Notes: generated from the letters alone by a model not told the origin. A DNA stretch of 64,000 bases from Ottowia testudinis (GCF_017498525.1 NZ_CP071796.1:1736001-1800000); one strand, 5' to 3'. Shown: positions 25,575-35,582, counted from the first letter of the stretch. Numbers and translations: made by a program.

Positions 25575-25882
25575 GGGGGCGGGCCGCGTTTCGAGGCGCG
25601 TATTAAAACAGGCTCGCAGGACGTGTCTTCAAATCAATGCCCCCGCACCGGGCCTGCTATGCCGCAACGCCACCATAAGGTCTGGCAGGCCCGGCCCGCC
25701 CTTCGCGTTGCGAATCCTTGCAAGGCACTTGCCTTGCTTGCGGTTTGCGCCTTGATGGCGGGCCGGTAAAACCTCACGCGGGGAACATTCACTTGGTGGC
25801 ACGCCCTAGGCACGGGTTCCACACAAGCTCCTAACGGTGCGCCGTGCACGCATGGTGAAATCCTGGCTTTCACCGCCAAATC
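25575..25882. other. Intergenic region mostly filled by a degenerate PR-3 element
   Basis: No gene-like frame. The region 25618-25797 resembles PR-3; the rest leads up to the CPBP protease start. Confidence 0.5.
25618..25797. mobile_element. PR-3 element, copy 4 (degenerate)
   Basis: Starts AGGACGTGTCTTCAAATC, close to the PR-3 end. It shares CGTTGCGAATC and CCTCACGCGGGGA with the copy at 43199-43347 in the same orientation. The right end is poorly preserved. Confidence 0.5.
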
Positions 25883-26737
25883 ATGACCCGGCCATCCGTT
25901 GCACCCCCATCGCCAGCCCCGCGCTGGAGCGCATTGACCGTGGGCGCCTGGCGCTGGTGGTATGCGGTCCTTGGCGCGGTGCTGGTCATCGGCGGTCTGG
26001 CCCTGATCAACTTGCCGGGATTGAACAATGTGTGGGGCCAGGCGTTGCAGTTCGTGCTCTACGCGCTGATCGCCGTGCTGCTGCCATGGGTGCTCAGCCG
26101 CCGTGCCTTCGCGGCCGACTGGGGCTGGAACGTGGCGCGGCCGTGGCGCGCGGCGTTCATCATGGGCGCGCTGACGGCGCTGCTGGTCTGCGTGGTGAAC
26201 GTGATCGAGGCGCGCGATGCCGCCGCCGCGCAGGCGTCGGACACGGTCTTGCGCGGCTTTGGCTTCGGCCAAAGCGCGGCGTTCGATATCGGCATGGTGC
26301 TGTGCATCGTGGCGCTGGCGCCGTGGGGCGAGGAGATGCTGTTTCGGGGCCTGCTGTACCGAAGCCTGCGCGACGGACTGGCGCGCTACGTGCCTGTCGG
26401 GGTGTCGGCCGTCGTGGGCGCCGCGCTCAGCGCCTGGCTGTTCGCCAGCTCACATGGCGGCGAAGGGTTTGACCAGCAGCTGTGGCTGCTGGCGGGCATG
26501 GGCTTGCTGGCGGTGCTGGCGTACGAGTGGACGGGCAGCATCATTGCGCCGGTGATGCTGCACAGCATCAACAACAGCGTGACCATGATCACGGGTCTGC
26601 GGCAACCGGGCGTGGCATTGGCGCATCCGTCGATCGAAGTGCTGGCCTGGGCTGGGCCGCTGCTCGCGCTGGGTCTGCTGGCGGTGACGGCGATGCTGCA
26701 CCGCGTGCTGGCGCGCCGCTCGCGCGGCAGTGCTTGA
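25883..26737 (+). CDS. CPBP family intramembrane glutamic endopeptidase
   Basis: A 284-residue membrane protein of the CPBP/ABI family, related to CAAX prenyl proteases. The catalytic motif APWGEEMLFRGLLYR near residue 148 holds the paired glutamates and Arg; the second and third motifs are FASSHGGEGF near 190 and MLHSINNS near 228. Seven or eight membrane segments. Family members act in protein maturation or bacteriocin self-protection, but nothing in the neighbourhood points to a substrate. Confidence 0.88.
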   Translation: MTRPSVAPPSPAPRWSALTVGAWRWWYAVLGAVLVIGGLALINLPGLNNVWGQALQFVLYALIAVLLPWVLSRRAFAADWGWNVARPWRAAFIMGALTALLVCVVNVIEARDAAAAQASDTVLRGFGFGQSAAFDIGMVLCIVALAPWGEEMLFRGLLYRSLRDGLARYVPVGVSAVVGAALSAWLFASSHGGEGFDQQLWLLAGMGLLAVLAYEWTGSIIAPVMLHSINNSVTMITGLRQPGVALAHPSIEVLAWAGPLLALGLLAVTAMLHRVLARRSRGSA

Positions 26738-26742
26738 CGCTC

Positions 26743-26844
26743 GGATCGTGCCGACGATCTTGGCGTGAGGCGGCCGCGATGCCGAAGGAGTGCCGGCGCG
26801 ATTCGCCCCGGACGCCCGCTGCAGCGGGATCGCGGACACGCTCT
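26743..26844. mobile_element. PR-3 element, copy 2 (short form)
   Basis: 102 bp. Left end GGATCGTGCCGACGATC and right end GATCGCGGACACGCTCT are imperfect inverted repeats. The interior keeps GGCGTGAGGCGGCCG and GCGCGATTCGC. An internal part present in the long copies is missing. The right end overlaps the stop codon of the Anbu gene. Confidence 0.7.
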
Positions 26845-27671
26845 CAGATCAAGCGCTCTTGCGAGGTGGTGATCTTCTTGATCGGCGGGTGGCGCGCGGA
26901 TTCGACCCGCAGCGGCAAGTTGGTTTGGCCGCCGTTCCACTGGGGGTCTTCGATGCTGTCGAACACCTGCCGCAGGCGGTCGCCCCAGCTGTGGTGCAGC
27001 ATCTGGTAGTAGGGGTTGTTTTCGTCGATGCAAATGATGCGCTCGCACTGCAGCGCGTCGGCCTCGTACACCACCAGGTCAAACGGCAAGCCGACCGACA
27101 GGTTGGACTTGACGGTGCTGTCCATCGACACCAGCGCGCACTTGGCGGCTTCGTCGAGCGGCGTGTCGGGCACGATCACACGGTCGAGCACCGGCTTGCC
27201 GTACTTCGATTCGCCGATCTGCAGGTACGGCGTTTCCGGCGTGGCCTCGATGAAGTTGCCGGCCGAGTAGACCAAAAACAGCCGCATCGGCTCGCCCGCG
27301 ATCTGGCCGCCAAAGATCAGCGAGACGTTGAAATCCAGCCCCGCCTTGCGCAGCGCCGCGCCGTCGCGCTCGTTCACCTGGCGCACCGCCGCGCCCAGCA
27401 CGCGCGCGGCGTCGAACATGCTGGTGGCGTTCCAGATCGTGATGGGGTCGCCCGATTCCTCGTCCTTCACCGACGAGTCCTGCAGTATCTCGCGCACCGA
27501 CTGCGTGATCGACAGGTTGCCCGCCGACAGCATCACCATGAAGCGGTCGCCCGGGCGCTCATACACCAGCATCTTGCGAAAGGTGCTGATCGCGTCAACG
27601 CCCGCGTTGGTGCGCGAGTCGGACAAAAACACCATGCCGGCGTTGACTTTGATGGCGCAGCAGTAGGTCAT
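26844..27671 (-). CDS. Proteasome-type peptidase Anbu
   Basis: A 275-residue homologue of Anbu, the bacterial ancestral proteasome beta-subunit relative that forms open helical rings. The N-terminus MTYCCAIKVNAGMVFLSDSRT has the threonine (residue 2) expected to become the catalytic N-terminal residue, followed by the beta-subunit strands and the conserved SDSRTNAG. Anbu genes usually stand beside alpha-E, transglutaminase and ATP-grasp genes; none is here. The stop codon lies in the end of a PR-3 element. Confidence 0.9.
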   Translation of the reverse strand: MTYCCAIKVNAGMVFLSDSRTNAGVDAISTFRKMLVYERPGDRFMVMLSAGNLSITQSVREILQDSSVKDEESGDPITIWNATSMFDAARVLGAAVRQVNERDGAALRKAGLDFNVSLIFGGQIAGEPMRLFLVYSAGNFIEATPETPYLQIGESKYGKPVLDRVIVPDTPLDEAAKCALVSMDSTVKSNLSVGLPFDLVVYEADALQCERIICIDENNPYYQMLHHSWGDRLRQVFDSIEDPQWNGGQTNLPLRVESARHPPIKKITTSQERLI

Positions 27672-27830
27672 GATTGCTATTGAAAGTGAAGCTGCCCGGG
27701 CTGTTCCAGCCTTGTTTTCGGGTCTGCTGGGCGGGTGGCATGCGGCAGGTGCCGGCGAACGCGCGGATTCTACGCCCGGGCCTGCCCGCGTGCAGCCGCA
27801 TGGGCCGGGGCCTGGAAAACAGGGTGCGGG

Positions 27831-30470
27831 CTAACCGGCCGCGCCGGCCAGCTTTTTGAGCTGGTACAGCGCGTCCAGCGCTTCGCGCGGGCTCAGCGCA
27901 TCGGGGTCGATGCCGGCCAGCGCCGTCTGCAAGGGGTGCGGCTGCGTCTCGTGGGCGGGCGGCGGCGCGGCGAACAGATCGACTTGCGCACGGCTCTGGC
28001 TGGCGCCTTGCTCCAGCTCGCCCAATACATGGCGCGCGTGGTTGACCACCGCGGCGGGCACGCCCGCCAGCCGCGCCACCTGGATGCCATGGCTGCGGCT
28101 GGCTGGCCCGGGCTGCAGCTCGTGCAGGAACACGATGCCCGGCCCGCTCTCCGCGGCGCTGACGTGCACATTGAGGGCCGCGCGGTGACTGGCCGGAAAT
28201 TCGGTCAACTCGAAATAGTGCGTGGCGAACAGCGTGAAGGCGGCCACCTTGTCGTGCAAGTGCGCCGCGATGCCGCTGGCCAGGGCCAGGCCGTCGAAGG
28301 TGCTGGTGCCGCGGCCGATCTCGTCCATCAGCACCAGCGATTCGGCCGTGGCGGTGTGCAGGATCTGCGCCGCCTCGGTCATCTCCAGCATGAAGGTCGA
28401 TTGCGCATTGGCCAGGTCGTCGGCGGCGCCGATGCGCGTGTGAATGGCGTCCAACGGCCCCAGCCGGCAGCTTTGCGCCGGCACGTACGAGCCCATCGCC
28501 GCCAGCAGCGCGATCAGCGCCACTTGCCGCATGTAGGTGCTTTTGCCGCCCATGTTGGGGCCGGTGATGATCTGCATGCGCGCTTTGTGGCCCAGCACCG
28601 TGTCGTTGGCGATGAAGGGCGCGCCGCTGGTTTCGGCCAGACGCGTCTCGACCACCGGATGGCGGCCGCCGCGGATTTCGATGCAGGGCTCGCGCGTGAA
28701 CCGCGGCGCGTTCCAGTTCAGCGTCAGCGAGCGTTCCGCGAGCGCGCACAGCGCATCAAGCGCCGCGATGGCGCGCGCATAGTGCGTCAGTCGCGGCACG
28801 TGCGGCTGCAGGGCGTTCAGCAGATGCTCGTACAGCCACTTTTCGCGCGCCAGTGCACGCTCTTGCGCGGACAGCGCCTTGTCCTCGAAGGTTTTCAGCT
28901 CGGGCGTGATGAAGCGCTCGGCGTTCTTCAGCGTCTGGCGGCGGCGGTAGTCGTCCGGCACCTTGCTGGCTTGGCCCTGGCTGACTTCGATGTAAAAGCC
29001 GTGAACTTTGTTGAATTGCACACGCAGGTTGGCGATGCCGGTGCGGGCGCGTTCGCGCGCTTCCAGATCGATGAGGAAAGCGTCGCAGTGATCCGAAATG
29101 GCGCGCAGCTCGTCCAGCTCGGCATCGAGCCCCGGCGCGATCACGCCGCCGTCGCGGATCAGCGCGGCGGGCTCTTCCAGCAGGGCGGCGCGCAGCAGAT
29201 CGAGCGCCTCTTCTGGCGGCGCCAGGTCGGCTGAAATTTGAGTCAAATAGGCCGCTTGCGCTTGATGGACAAGCGCAAGCAGCTCATGTTTTTGTAGTGC
29301 ATGGCGCAGTGCCACCAACTCGCGCGGGCGCACCTGGCCGAGCGCCAGGCGCGCCGTGATGCGCTCGACATCGCTTGTGCCCTTGAGTTGCGCGCGCAGC
29401 TGCTGCGCCAGCGTGCCCTCGCGCAACGCGCCAATGGCGGTCAGGCGGGCGCTGGCCTTAGCGCGCTCGCGCGGCGGCGCCAGCAGCCAGCTTTTCAGCT
29501 GGCGGCTGCCCATGCCGGTCATGCAGCTGTCGAGCAGCGAGAACAGGGTGGGCGAATCCTCGCCGCGCAGCGTTTGCACCAGCTCCAGGTTGCGGCGCGT
29601 GGTGGCGGGCAGCTCGATCAGCTCGCCGGGCCGCTCGACCACCACGCCGCGCACGTGCGTCAGCGCGCGCCCTTGAGTGTGTTCCGCGTAGGTCAACAGG
29701 GCGGCCGCGGCGGCCTGGGCGTGCGGCAGATCCTCGGCGTTCCAGGCCGCCAGGCTGGCGGCCTGCAGCTGCTCCAGCAGTTTGCGGCGGCCCAGGGCGG
29801 CATCGAATTGGAACTCGGGCCGGTGGGTGAGGGCGGGCCCGCGCCCGGCGGCAGGGCGGGCGCTCTGCAGGCGTTGCTCAAGCGCCGGCGTGGCATCGGC
29901 CGGCAGCAGCAGCTCGCTGGGGGCGACGCGATCGAGCCAGGCGGGCAGCTCGTCGGTCGCGCATTCGGCCAGGTGCACCTGGCCTTGCGTCACCGCCAGC
30001 CACGCCAAGCCGCAGCGCTGGCGCGCGCCGGGGGCGACGGCCAGCAGGATCGATTCGCTCTTGTCGCTGAGCAGCTCGCTGTCGGTGAGCGTGCCGGGCG
30101 TGACCACGCGCACCACCTTGCGCTCCACCGGCCCTTTCGATGTGGCCGGGTCGCCGATTTGCTCGCAGATGGCCACCGATTCACCCAGCTTGATGAGGCG
30201 TGCGAGGTAGCCGTCGACCGAGTGAAATGGCACGCCCGCCATCGGAATCGGCTGCCCGGCGGACTGGCCGCGCGTGGTGAGCGTGATGTCGAGCAGTCCC
30301 GCCGCGCGCTCGGCGTCGGCGTAGAACATCTCGTAGAAATCACCCATGCGGTAGAACAACAGGGTGTCGGGGAAGTCTGCCTTCAGGCGCAAATACTGCG
30401 CCATCATGGGCGTGTGGTTTTCAAGCGCCTCGTGCGTCACCGGGCCTGTCGGGGCTTCAGTGTTTTTCAT
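27831..30470 (-). CDS. mutS: DNA mismatch repair protein MutS
   Basis: An 879-residue MutS. The mismatch-reading motif is [12 protein letters not shown] near residues 39-50; the ATPase has [14 protein letters not shown] near 635, [15 protein letters not shown] near 713 and the ATHYFELTE segment. It recognises mismatches and recruits MutL. A PR-1 copy encodes about residues 390-410 in the connector region between domains II and III, without frame damage. Length and motifs indicate a functional gene. It stands alone, as usual. Confidence 0.97.
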   Translation of the reverse strand: MKNTEAPTGPVTHEALENHTPMMAQYLRLKADFPDTLLFYRMGDFYEMFYADAERAAGLLDITLTTRGQSAGQPIPMAGVPFHSVDGYLARLIKLGESVAICEQIGDPATSKGPVERKVVRVVTPGTLTDSELLSDKSESILLAVAPGARQRCGLAWLAVTQGQVHLAECATDELPAWLDRVAPSELLLPADATPALEQRLQSARPAAGRGPALTHRPEFQFDAALGRRKLLEQLQAASLAAWNAEDLPHAQAAAAALLTYAEHTQGRALTHVRGVVVERPGELIELPATTRRNLELVQTLRGEDSPTLFSLLDSCMTGMGSRQLKSWLLAPPRERAKASARLTAIGALREGTLAQQLRAQLKGTSDVERITARLALGQVRPRELVALRHALQKHELLALVHQAQAAYLTQISADLAPPEEALDLLRAALLEEPAALIRDGGVIAPGLDAELDELRAISDHCDAFLIDLEARERARTGIANLRVQFNKVHGFYIEVSQGQASKVPDDYRRRQTLKNAERFITPELKTFEDKALSAQERALAREKWLYEHLLNALQPHVPRLTHYARAIAALDALCALAERSLTLNWNAPRFTREPCIEIRGGRHPVVETRLAETSGAPFIANDTVLGHKARMQIITGPNMGGKSTYMRQVALIALLAAMGSYVPAQSCRLGPLDAIHTRIGAADDLANAQSTFMLEMTEAAQILHTATAESLVLMDEIGRGTSTFDGLALASGIAAHLHDKVAAFTLFATHYFELTEFPASHRAALNVHVSAAESGPGIVFLHELQPGPASRSHGIQVARLAGVPAAVVNHARHVLGELEQGASQSRAQVDLFAAPPPAHETQPHPLQTALAGIDPDALSPREALDALYQLKKLAGAAG
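29241..29300 (-). repeat. PR-1 palindrome inside mutS
   Basis: Core TTGCGCTTG-ATGGA-CAAGCGCAA followed by GCAGCTCATG. It is antisense to the mutS mRNA-like strand and read in frame. Confidence 0.8.
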
Positions 30471-30772
30471 TAAAAAATCAATGGGTTACGGTAGGTGGTC
30501 GCGCGTGCGCGGCGGCGTTTGACTGGCTGCGTGCCCGGTCTGAAATGAATTTCCCGTGGCGCGGGGCGTGGCGACGCATGTTCGGGGCCCATTGCCGCGA
30601 TTTTGCCGAACGCTGGCACCAAACCCGGCCACGGGCGCAGCGGCATCTTATGTGACGCCAGCCCACAGGCCGCCGTGCCGCGGCAGCCCGTGTGATGGCG
30701 AGCCGGATGGTGGGCGTGCAGCTGGGTGGTTCCTATTTCGTCTGGGCGGTGAACCCTGCGGGCTCGCGCGTG
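30471..30772. other. Gap between FUSC and mutS without recognisable gene
   Basis: About 300 bases. Short frames on both strands look like chance. Both flanking genes are on the minus strand, so this is the mutS upstream region and should hold its promoter, but I cannot point to a convincing -10/-35 pair. Confidence 0.4.
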
Positions 30773-33034
30773 TCACGCGGCGTCGACGGGGCCGGCGAGT
30801 TGCTGCTTGATCTGACCGGCGTTGCGTCGCACGCGCTCGGCCAGACGTTCAGCCAGCGCCAGGCGGCGCAATACCCAGGGGCTGATGTCCTGCTCGAACG
30901 GATCGGGCAGGTCTTCTGGCACGGCGCGCAGCGTGCCTTCCGGAGGCAGGTCCTTGCCATCGGCGGCGGTGGGCGGTGCGGATTCGGCGCTCGGCATCGT
31001 CAGCGTGGCGTGGATGCGCGCGGCGGACTGCTCCAGCGGCTGCGCGATGGCGTCCAGCTTGAGCTGGTTGCGGCGCAGCAGCAGCATCGACCTGACGGCG
31101 CTCAGTTGCCCCAGCAGCTGGTAGCTTTGGCCCTGCAGTTGCTCCAGCAACGCCAGCGGCGGCTGCACGGCGCGCGGCTCGGCCAACGCGCGCTCGGTGG
31201 CCTGTACCAGCGCCGACAGCGCGTCGTAAGCTTCGCGCCGCGCCAGGCGCCAGGTCAGCTCGGGCTCGGTATCGATCTCGTCGATGCGCGCCAGGCTCAG
31301 CGATTGCGCGGCGTGCTGGTCCAGCGCGCGCAGAACGCGCCGCACCAGGCCGGTCAGCTGGCCGCGTTCCCACGACGGCAGCACGTAGGCAAATGCCCAG
31401 GCGACGCCGGCGCCCAGCAGCGTGTCGCCGATGCGCTCGAGCAGCGCGAAGGTGGGGCTGGTACCGGCATACAGCATGTGCGACTGCACCAGCCCCAGCA
31501 CCGACGCGGCCACGGCGGTGATGGTGTAGCGCCGCAGCGCGAAGCCGTGCGCCACGCCCTGCGCCACCGTGGCAGCCAGCACCATCGCCAGCGTGGATGG
31601 GCGCAGCGCCAGAAAGCCGGTGGCCAGGAAACTTCCAATGACGGTGCCGGCCACGCGCTGATTGCGCCGCTCCAGCGTCTGCGCCAGGCTGCCGCGCAGC
31701 ACCACGACGATGGTCAGCAGCACCCAGTAATCGTGTGACCCCCAGGGCAGCGAGGTGGCGATGGCGTAGCCGCAGCCCACCGCGAGCGCGGCCCGCACGG
31801 CGTGGCGCAGCGCTGGCTGGCGCCAGTGCCAGATGGTGAGAAAGGGCTGCGGCGACCAGTCGGTGGGGCTGACGAACAGGCGCCAGCTGGCGCGCACCAC
31901 GGCCAAATCGGGCGCCGCCTCGCCGCGCGCCAGAGCGGTGAGCTGGCGCACCGCGTTGCTTTGGTGGCGCGCGCGGTAGGCCACGCCGCGCAGCAGGGCA
32001 GCGCGCATGGCCTCGCCGCCGTCCGGCGCGTGGCCGGCGTTGGCCTCGCCGGCGGCCAGGCGCAGCGCGGCCAGGCGCTCCTGGTGGTCGGCCGCTGGCG
32101 CGGGGGTCTGGTGCAACAGCAGGGCGTCGGCCAGGCGGTCGATATCGGCCGCCATGTCGCGGTAGATGGCGGCGATTTCGCCCAGCGCATGGGCGTGACC
32201 GGCGGCCTGGCGCACGCGGTCCAGGTCAAGCTCGCTGGCCACCAGGTGGTCGCGCATCTCCAGCACCACGATGAGCATGCCGGCCAGCATTTGGCGGCGC
32301 GGCGTGCGTGGGGCCTCCAGCACGACGTCGCGCGTGGCCTGCAGCTGGTCGGCCAGCGCGGCCTGGCGCTTGAGCAGATCGCCCAGGCTGGCCGCCGGGT
32401 CGCCGCTGGCAGCACCTGGCGCCGCCGCCACACGCCGCGCATGCGCTCGCAGCAGCGCCGCCACCGCCAGCAGCAGATCGGCCGTGAGCTGCGTGCGATA
32501 GCGTGCATTCAGCAGCTGGTTGGCCGCGACCGCGTACACCACGTACAGCGCGCAGCCCAACGCGCAGTAGAACGTGCGTGCCAGCGCCTGGCCGGCGTCG
32601 GGCGCCACCGGCGTGGACATGGAAAAAACCATCACCAGCATGACGCCAATGGCCACTGGCGCGCCGCGCTTGCCCCAGGCCATGACCAGAAACGCGATGA
32701 AGGTGGCGGGTACCAGAAACATGCCCAGGCCCACCGGATGGCCGCGCAGCAGCTGCACCGCCAGGAACAAGGGCACGCCGATCAGCGGCGCCACCACGAT
32801 GGTGGCCAGCTTGCCGCGGCGCGGGCCGGCCAGATCGGGCGCCAGCGCGGCGATCACGCCGACCGTGGCGTTGGCGGCCGCGTCGGTGCCAAACACCAGA
32901 TGCACGATCGCCGAGACCATGAACATGCCCAGCGCGCACGACGCGCCGTTGAGCACGTAGTCGCTCAACAGCACGCGCCGCCAGCGTTCGCTGCGCGCGG
33001 CGCCGAGCCAGCGGGTGAGCAACTCGGCGTTCAT
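30773..33034 (-). CDS. FUSC-family membrane protein (aromatic acid exporter/fusaric acid resistance type)
   Basis: A 753-residue inner-membrane protein with two sets of about five or six membrane segments (roughly residues 25-180 and 400-560) separated and followed by long soluble helical parts. This two-halves plan is that of the YccS/FUSC transporters, which export aromatic acids or act in resistance to fusaric acid. There is no adjacent membrane-fusion or outer-membrane factor gene, so substrate and partners are unknown. Confidence 0.85.
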   Translation of the reverse strand: MNAELLTRWLGAARSERWRRVLLSDYVLNGASCALGMFMVSAIVHLVFGTDAAANATVGVIAALAPDLAGPRRGKLATIVVAPLIGVPLFLAVQLLRGHPVGLGMFLVPATFIAFLVMAWGKRGAPVAIGVMLVMVFSMSTPVAPDAGQALARTFYCALGCALYVVYAVAANQLLNARYRTQLTADLLLAVAALLRAHARRVAAAPGAASGDPAASLGDLLKRQAALADQLQATRDVVLEAPRTPRRQMLAGMLIVVLEMRDHLVASELDLDRVRQAAGHAHALGEIAAIYRDMAADIDRLADALLLHQTPAPAADHQERLAALRLAAGEANAGHAPDGGEAMRAALLRGVAYRARHQSNAVRQLTALARGEAAPDLAVVRASWRLFVSPTDWSPQPFLTIWHWRQPALRHAVRAALAVGCGYAIATSLPWGSHDYWVLLTIVVVLRGSLAQTLERRNQRVAGTVIGSFLATGFLALRPSTLAMVLAATVAQGVAHGFALRRYTITAVAASVLGLVQSHMLYAGTSPTFALLERIGDTLLGAGVAWAFAYVLPSWERGQLTGLVRRVLRALDQHAAQSLSLARIDEIDTEPELTWRLARREAYDALSALVQATERALAEPRAVQPPLALLEQLQGQSYQLLGQLSAVRSMLLLRRNQLKLDAIAQPLEQSAARIHATLTMPSAESAPPTAADGKDLPPEGTLRAVPEDLPDPFEQDISPWVLRRLALAERLAERVRRNAGQIKQQLAGPVDAA

Positions 33035-33069
33035 GGGGCGTGCGCGCGGATGCGGCTTGAGGTTACAAG

Positions 33070-33120
33070 GGAAATAGGCATCCCGCGCTTGCCCAGCAAG
33101 CGCAAGCAGCTATCAAAATG
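33070..33120 (-). repeat. PR-1 palindrome
   Basis: CCGCGCTTG-CCCAG-CAAGCGC then AAGCAGCTATCAAAATGAT, between the divergent FUSC and greB genes. Confidence 0.85.
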
Positions 33121-33239
33121 ATGGCGCGGGCTGGGTGTCGGGAGAGGGCGGGGCGGCTGGTGCGGCACGGCGGCGCGGGCGGATCTGGTGCGAGACGGCG
33201 GCGGCCGGGCATTGTCCCATGGCGTCCTATCATCGCCCG

Positions 33240-33812
33240 ATGAGCAAGGCATTCACCCGTGAGCGCGATGGCGAAGAGGACGAGGAAGACGGCGCCGCCG
33301 CCACGCCGCCGCTGCCGGCCGGCGGCAAGAACTACATGACGCCCCAGGGCTACGCGCGCCTGCGCGCCGAGCTGCTGACATTGATCGACGGCGAGCGCCC
33401 CAAGGTGGTCGAGACGGTGCACTGGGCGGCCAAGAACGGCGACCGCAGCGAGAACGGTGACTATCTGTACGGCAAGAAGCGCCTGCGCGAGATAGACCGG
33501 CGCATCCGCTTTCTGACCAAGCGGCTCGAGATCGCCGAAGTGACCGATCCCAGCGTGCATCACGGTGGCGAGCAGGTGTTCTTCGGCGCCACCGTCACCT
33601 ACGCCGACGACGAAGGGGCCGAGCGCACCATCACCATCAAGGGCATCGACGAGGCCGACAACAGCCAGGGCGAGGTCAGCTGGATCAGCCCCATCGCGCG
33701 CACCCTGCTGCGCGCGCGCGTGGGCGACGTGCTTCAGCTGCCAACGCCAGCGGGTGTGAAGGGCATCGAGGTGCTGGAGGTGACTTATCCCGCGCCCGGC
33801 ACAAGCCCATAA
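33240..33812 (+). CDS. greB: Transcription elongation factor GreB
   Basis: A 190-residue GreA/GreB protein that stimulates cleavage of backtracked RNA by RNA polymerase. The coiled-coil part carries DRSENGDYLYGKKRLREIDRR, and the C-terminal FKBP-like domain contains ISPIARTLLRARVGDVLQL. An extra acidic insert (GEEDEEDG) follows the start. ATG 33240 is chosen because MSKAFTRE is the normal GreB start; the frame is open further upstream. Confidence 0.93.
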   Translation: MSKAFTRERDGEEDEEDGAAATPPLPAGGKNYMTPQGYARLRAELLTLIDGERPKVVETVHWAAKNGDRSENGDYLYGKKRLREIDRRIRFLTKRLEIAEVTDPSVHHGGEQVFFGATVTYADDEGAERTITIKGIDEADNSQGEVSWISPIARTLLRARVGDVLQLPTPAGVKGIEVLEVTYPAPGTSP

Positions 33813-33870
33813 ATGCTTTCAATTTGATAGCTGCTTGCGCTTGATAGGAAAGCGCTAGCGGCCAAAATGG
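33812..33870 (+). repeat. PR-1 palindrome between convergent greB and lrp-type genes
   Basis: Full-length copy: AAATGCTTTCAATTTGATAG, CTGCTTGCGCTTGATAGG, AAAGCGCTAGCGGCC. It begins at the greB stop codon. Confidence 0.85.
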
Positions 33871-33899
33871 CGTCAAACACCCGGGCTGAGAGCGTAGCG

Positions 33900-34319
33900 T
33901 CAGCGGTAGCTCGCCAGGTGAATGCTGGTCTCGGTGCCGCGGATGCCCTTGATCAAGCGGATGCGCTCAAGCACCCGCGACAGCCCGCTCATTGAATCGG
34001 CCTGCAGCTCGGCGAGCAGATCCCAGCGCCCGTTGGTGTCGTGCAACGCCGAGACGCCCGGCTCGCCCAGCAGGCTGGCGATCACCGCGCGCGTCTGGTT
34101 GCCCTCGACCGTGATGCCCATCCAGGCGCGAATCGCCTCGGGCTCCGCCTCGGGCTTCAGGCGGACGGTGTAACCGACGATCACCTGCGCGTCCTGCAGG
34201 CGCTGCATGCGGTTGGTCACGGTGCCGCGCGACACCGCCAGCTTGTGCGCCAGATCGGCCACCGACAAACGCGCGTTGGCGCGCAGCAGCGCAATCAGTT
34301 GGTGGTCCAGATCGTCCAT
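33900..34319 (-). CDS. Lrp/AsnC family transcriptional regulator
   Basis: A 139-residue regulator with an N-terminal winged helix (LDHQLIALLRANARLSVADLA, then VSRGTVTNRMQRL) and a C-terminal RAM ligand domain from about residue 66. It is divergent from the ornithine cyclodeaminase gene across an AT-rich intergenic stretch, so it probably responds to an amino acid such as ornithine, citrulline or arginine and controls that unit. The ligand is inferred from neighbours only. Confidence 0.9.
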   Translation of the reverse strand: MDDLDHQLIALLRANARLSVADLAHKLAVSRGTVTNRMQRLQDAQVIVGYTVRLKPEAEPEAIRAWMGITVEGNQTRAVIASLLGEPGVSALHDTNGRWDLLAELQADSMSGLSRVLERIRLIKGIRGTETSIHLASYR

Positions 34320-34454
34320 GGGCACTCGCTTGTACTTGTTCAAAACGCCAATTGACCCTGACGCTTTGTCATTTTTACCTATATTTTCATATAAATCTAT
34401 CAATTTACATTGTGCAAGCGCTCGTGGAGACTGCATCGCATCTGGAGAGTGCGC
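34320..34454. promoter_or_regulatory. Divergent promoter region, AT-rich
   Basis: Between the regulator and the catabolic genes lies an AT-rich island (about 34365-34412, for example TATATTTTCATATAAATC) that stands out from the GC-rich background. Lrp-type regulators favour such sequence. It must hold promoters for both directions; I cannot assign exact boxes. Confidence 0.5.
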
Positions 34455-35582
34455 ATGAATGACATTGCTTTGATCAACCCACCCGCCGCCGAAGACGGCA
34501 CCTTGTTCCTGAGCGTTGAGCACGCCATCGACCTGGTGCGCCGCAAGGGCGTGATCACCTGCCTGCGCGGGATCGCGCAAGCCATCCGGGCCGACTTTCT
34601 GCGTTGGCCGGAATTCGACAAGTCCGCGCGCGTGGCGGCGCATTCGGCGCAGGGCGTGATTGAGCTGATGCCGGTGGCCGATGGCGAGCGCTACAGCTTC
34701 AAGTACGTCAATGGTCATCCGTACAACCATCGCCTGGGTCTGCCCACGGTGATGGCCTTTGGCGTGCTGGCCGAAGTCGCCACCGGGCGGCCGCTGCTGC
34801 TGTCCGAGCTGACGCTGACCACCGCGCTGCGCACCGCCGCCATGTCCGCCGTGGCGGCGCAAGCGCTGGCGCGCCCCGGCAGCCGCGTGATGGCGCTGAT
34901 CGGCAACGGTGCGCAAAGCGAATTTCAGGCGCTGGCGTTTCAGGCATTGCTGGGGATTGAGGCGCTGCGCGTGTACGACGTGGACGAGCAGGCCACCGAC
35001 AAGCTGATGGTGAACCTGCAGGGCAGCGGCCTGCGCATCACCCGCTGCGCCAGCACGGCGGAGGCGGTGCAAGGCGCCGACATCGTGACCACCGTCACGG
35101 CCGACAAGCTCCACGCCACCATCCTGACGGCGGACATGATCGCGCCGGGCATGCACATCAATGCCGTGGGGGGCGATTGCCCGGGCAAGACCGAGCTGGC
35201 CGCGGGCGTGTTGACGGCAGGCCGCGTGTTCGTCGAATACCCACCGCAAACACGCATTGAGGGAGACATCCAGCAGATGCCGGCCGACTTTGCCGTCACC
35301 GAGCTGTGGCAGGTGCTGGCTGGCCAGCAGCCCGGGCGCTTGGCGGCCGACGACATCACCGTGTTCGATTCGGTGGGCTTCGCGCTCGAAGACTATTCAG
35401 CCTTGCGCTACATGCACGCCGCCGCCTTGGAGCTGGGCCTGGGTGAGCGCATCGCGCTGGTGCCGGAGATGGAAGATCCGAAGGACCTGATGGGCCTGCT
35501 GCGCGCGCCGGCGACGCCGTGCTGGGACATGCGGCGCACCACCGGTAGCCCGTTGGCGTTCCGCGCGGCGGAGGCCTCATGA
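34455..35582 (+). CDS. Ornithine cyclodeaminase
   Basis: A 375-residue member of the ornithine cyclodeaminase/mu-crystallin family, which converts ornithine to proline with loss of ammonia using bound NAD. Visible are the substrate region (FKYVNGHPYNHRLGLPTVMA), the Rossmann motif ALIGNGAQSEFQALAF near residue 152 and HINAVGGDCPGKTEL near 235. The longer length and C-terminal extension fit the bacterial catabolic subgroup. The stop overlaps the next start, coupling it to CtlX, which would supply or consume related amino acids. Confidence 0.92.
   Translation: MNDIALINPPAAEDGTLFLSVEHAIDLVRRKGVITCLRGIAQAIRADFLRWPEFDKSARVAAHSAQGVIELMPVADGERYSFKYVNGHPYNHRLGLPTVMAFGVLAEVATGRPLLLSELTLTTALRTAAMSAVAAQALARPGSRVMALIGNGAQSEFQALAFQALLGIEALRVYDVDEQATDKLMVNLQGSGLRITRCASTAEAVQGADIVTTVTADKLHATILTADMIAPGMHINAVGGDCPGKTELAAGVLTAGRVFVEYPPQTRIEGDIQQMPADFAVTELWQVLAGQQPGRLAADDITVFDSVGFALEDYSALRYMHAAALELGLGERIALVPEMEDPKDLMGLLRAPATPCWDMRRTTGSPLAFRAAEAS

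Noticed and set aside
30478-30666. A 62-codon minus-strand frame between mutS and the FUSC gene.
   Set aside because: Arg/Cys-rich translation without ribosome site or conserved look; probably chance.
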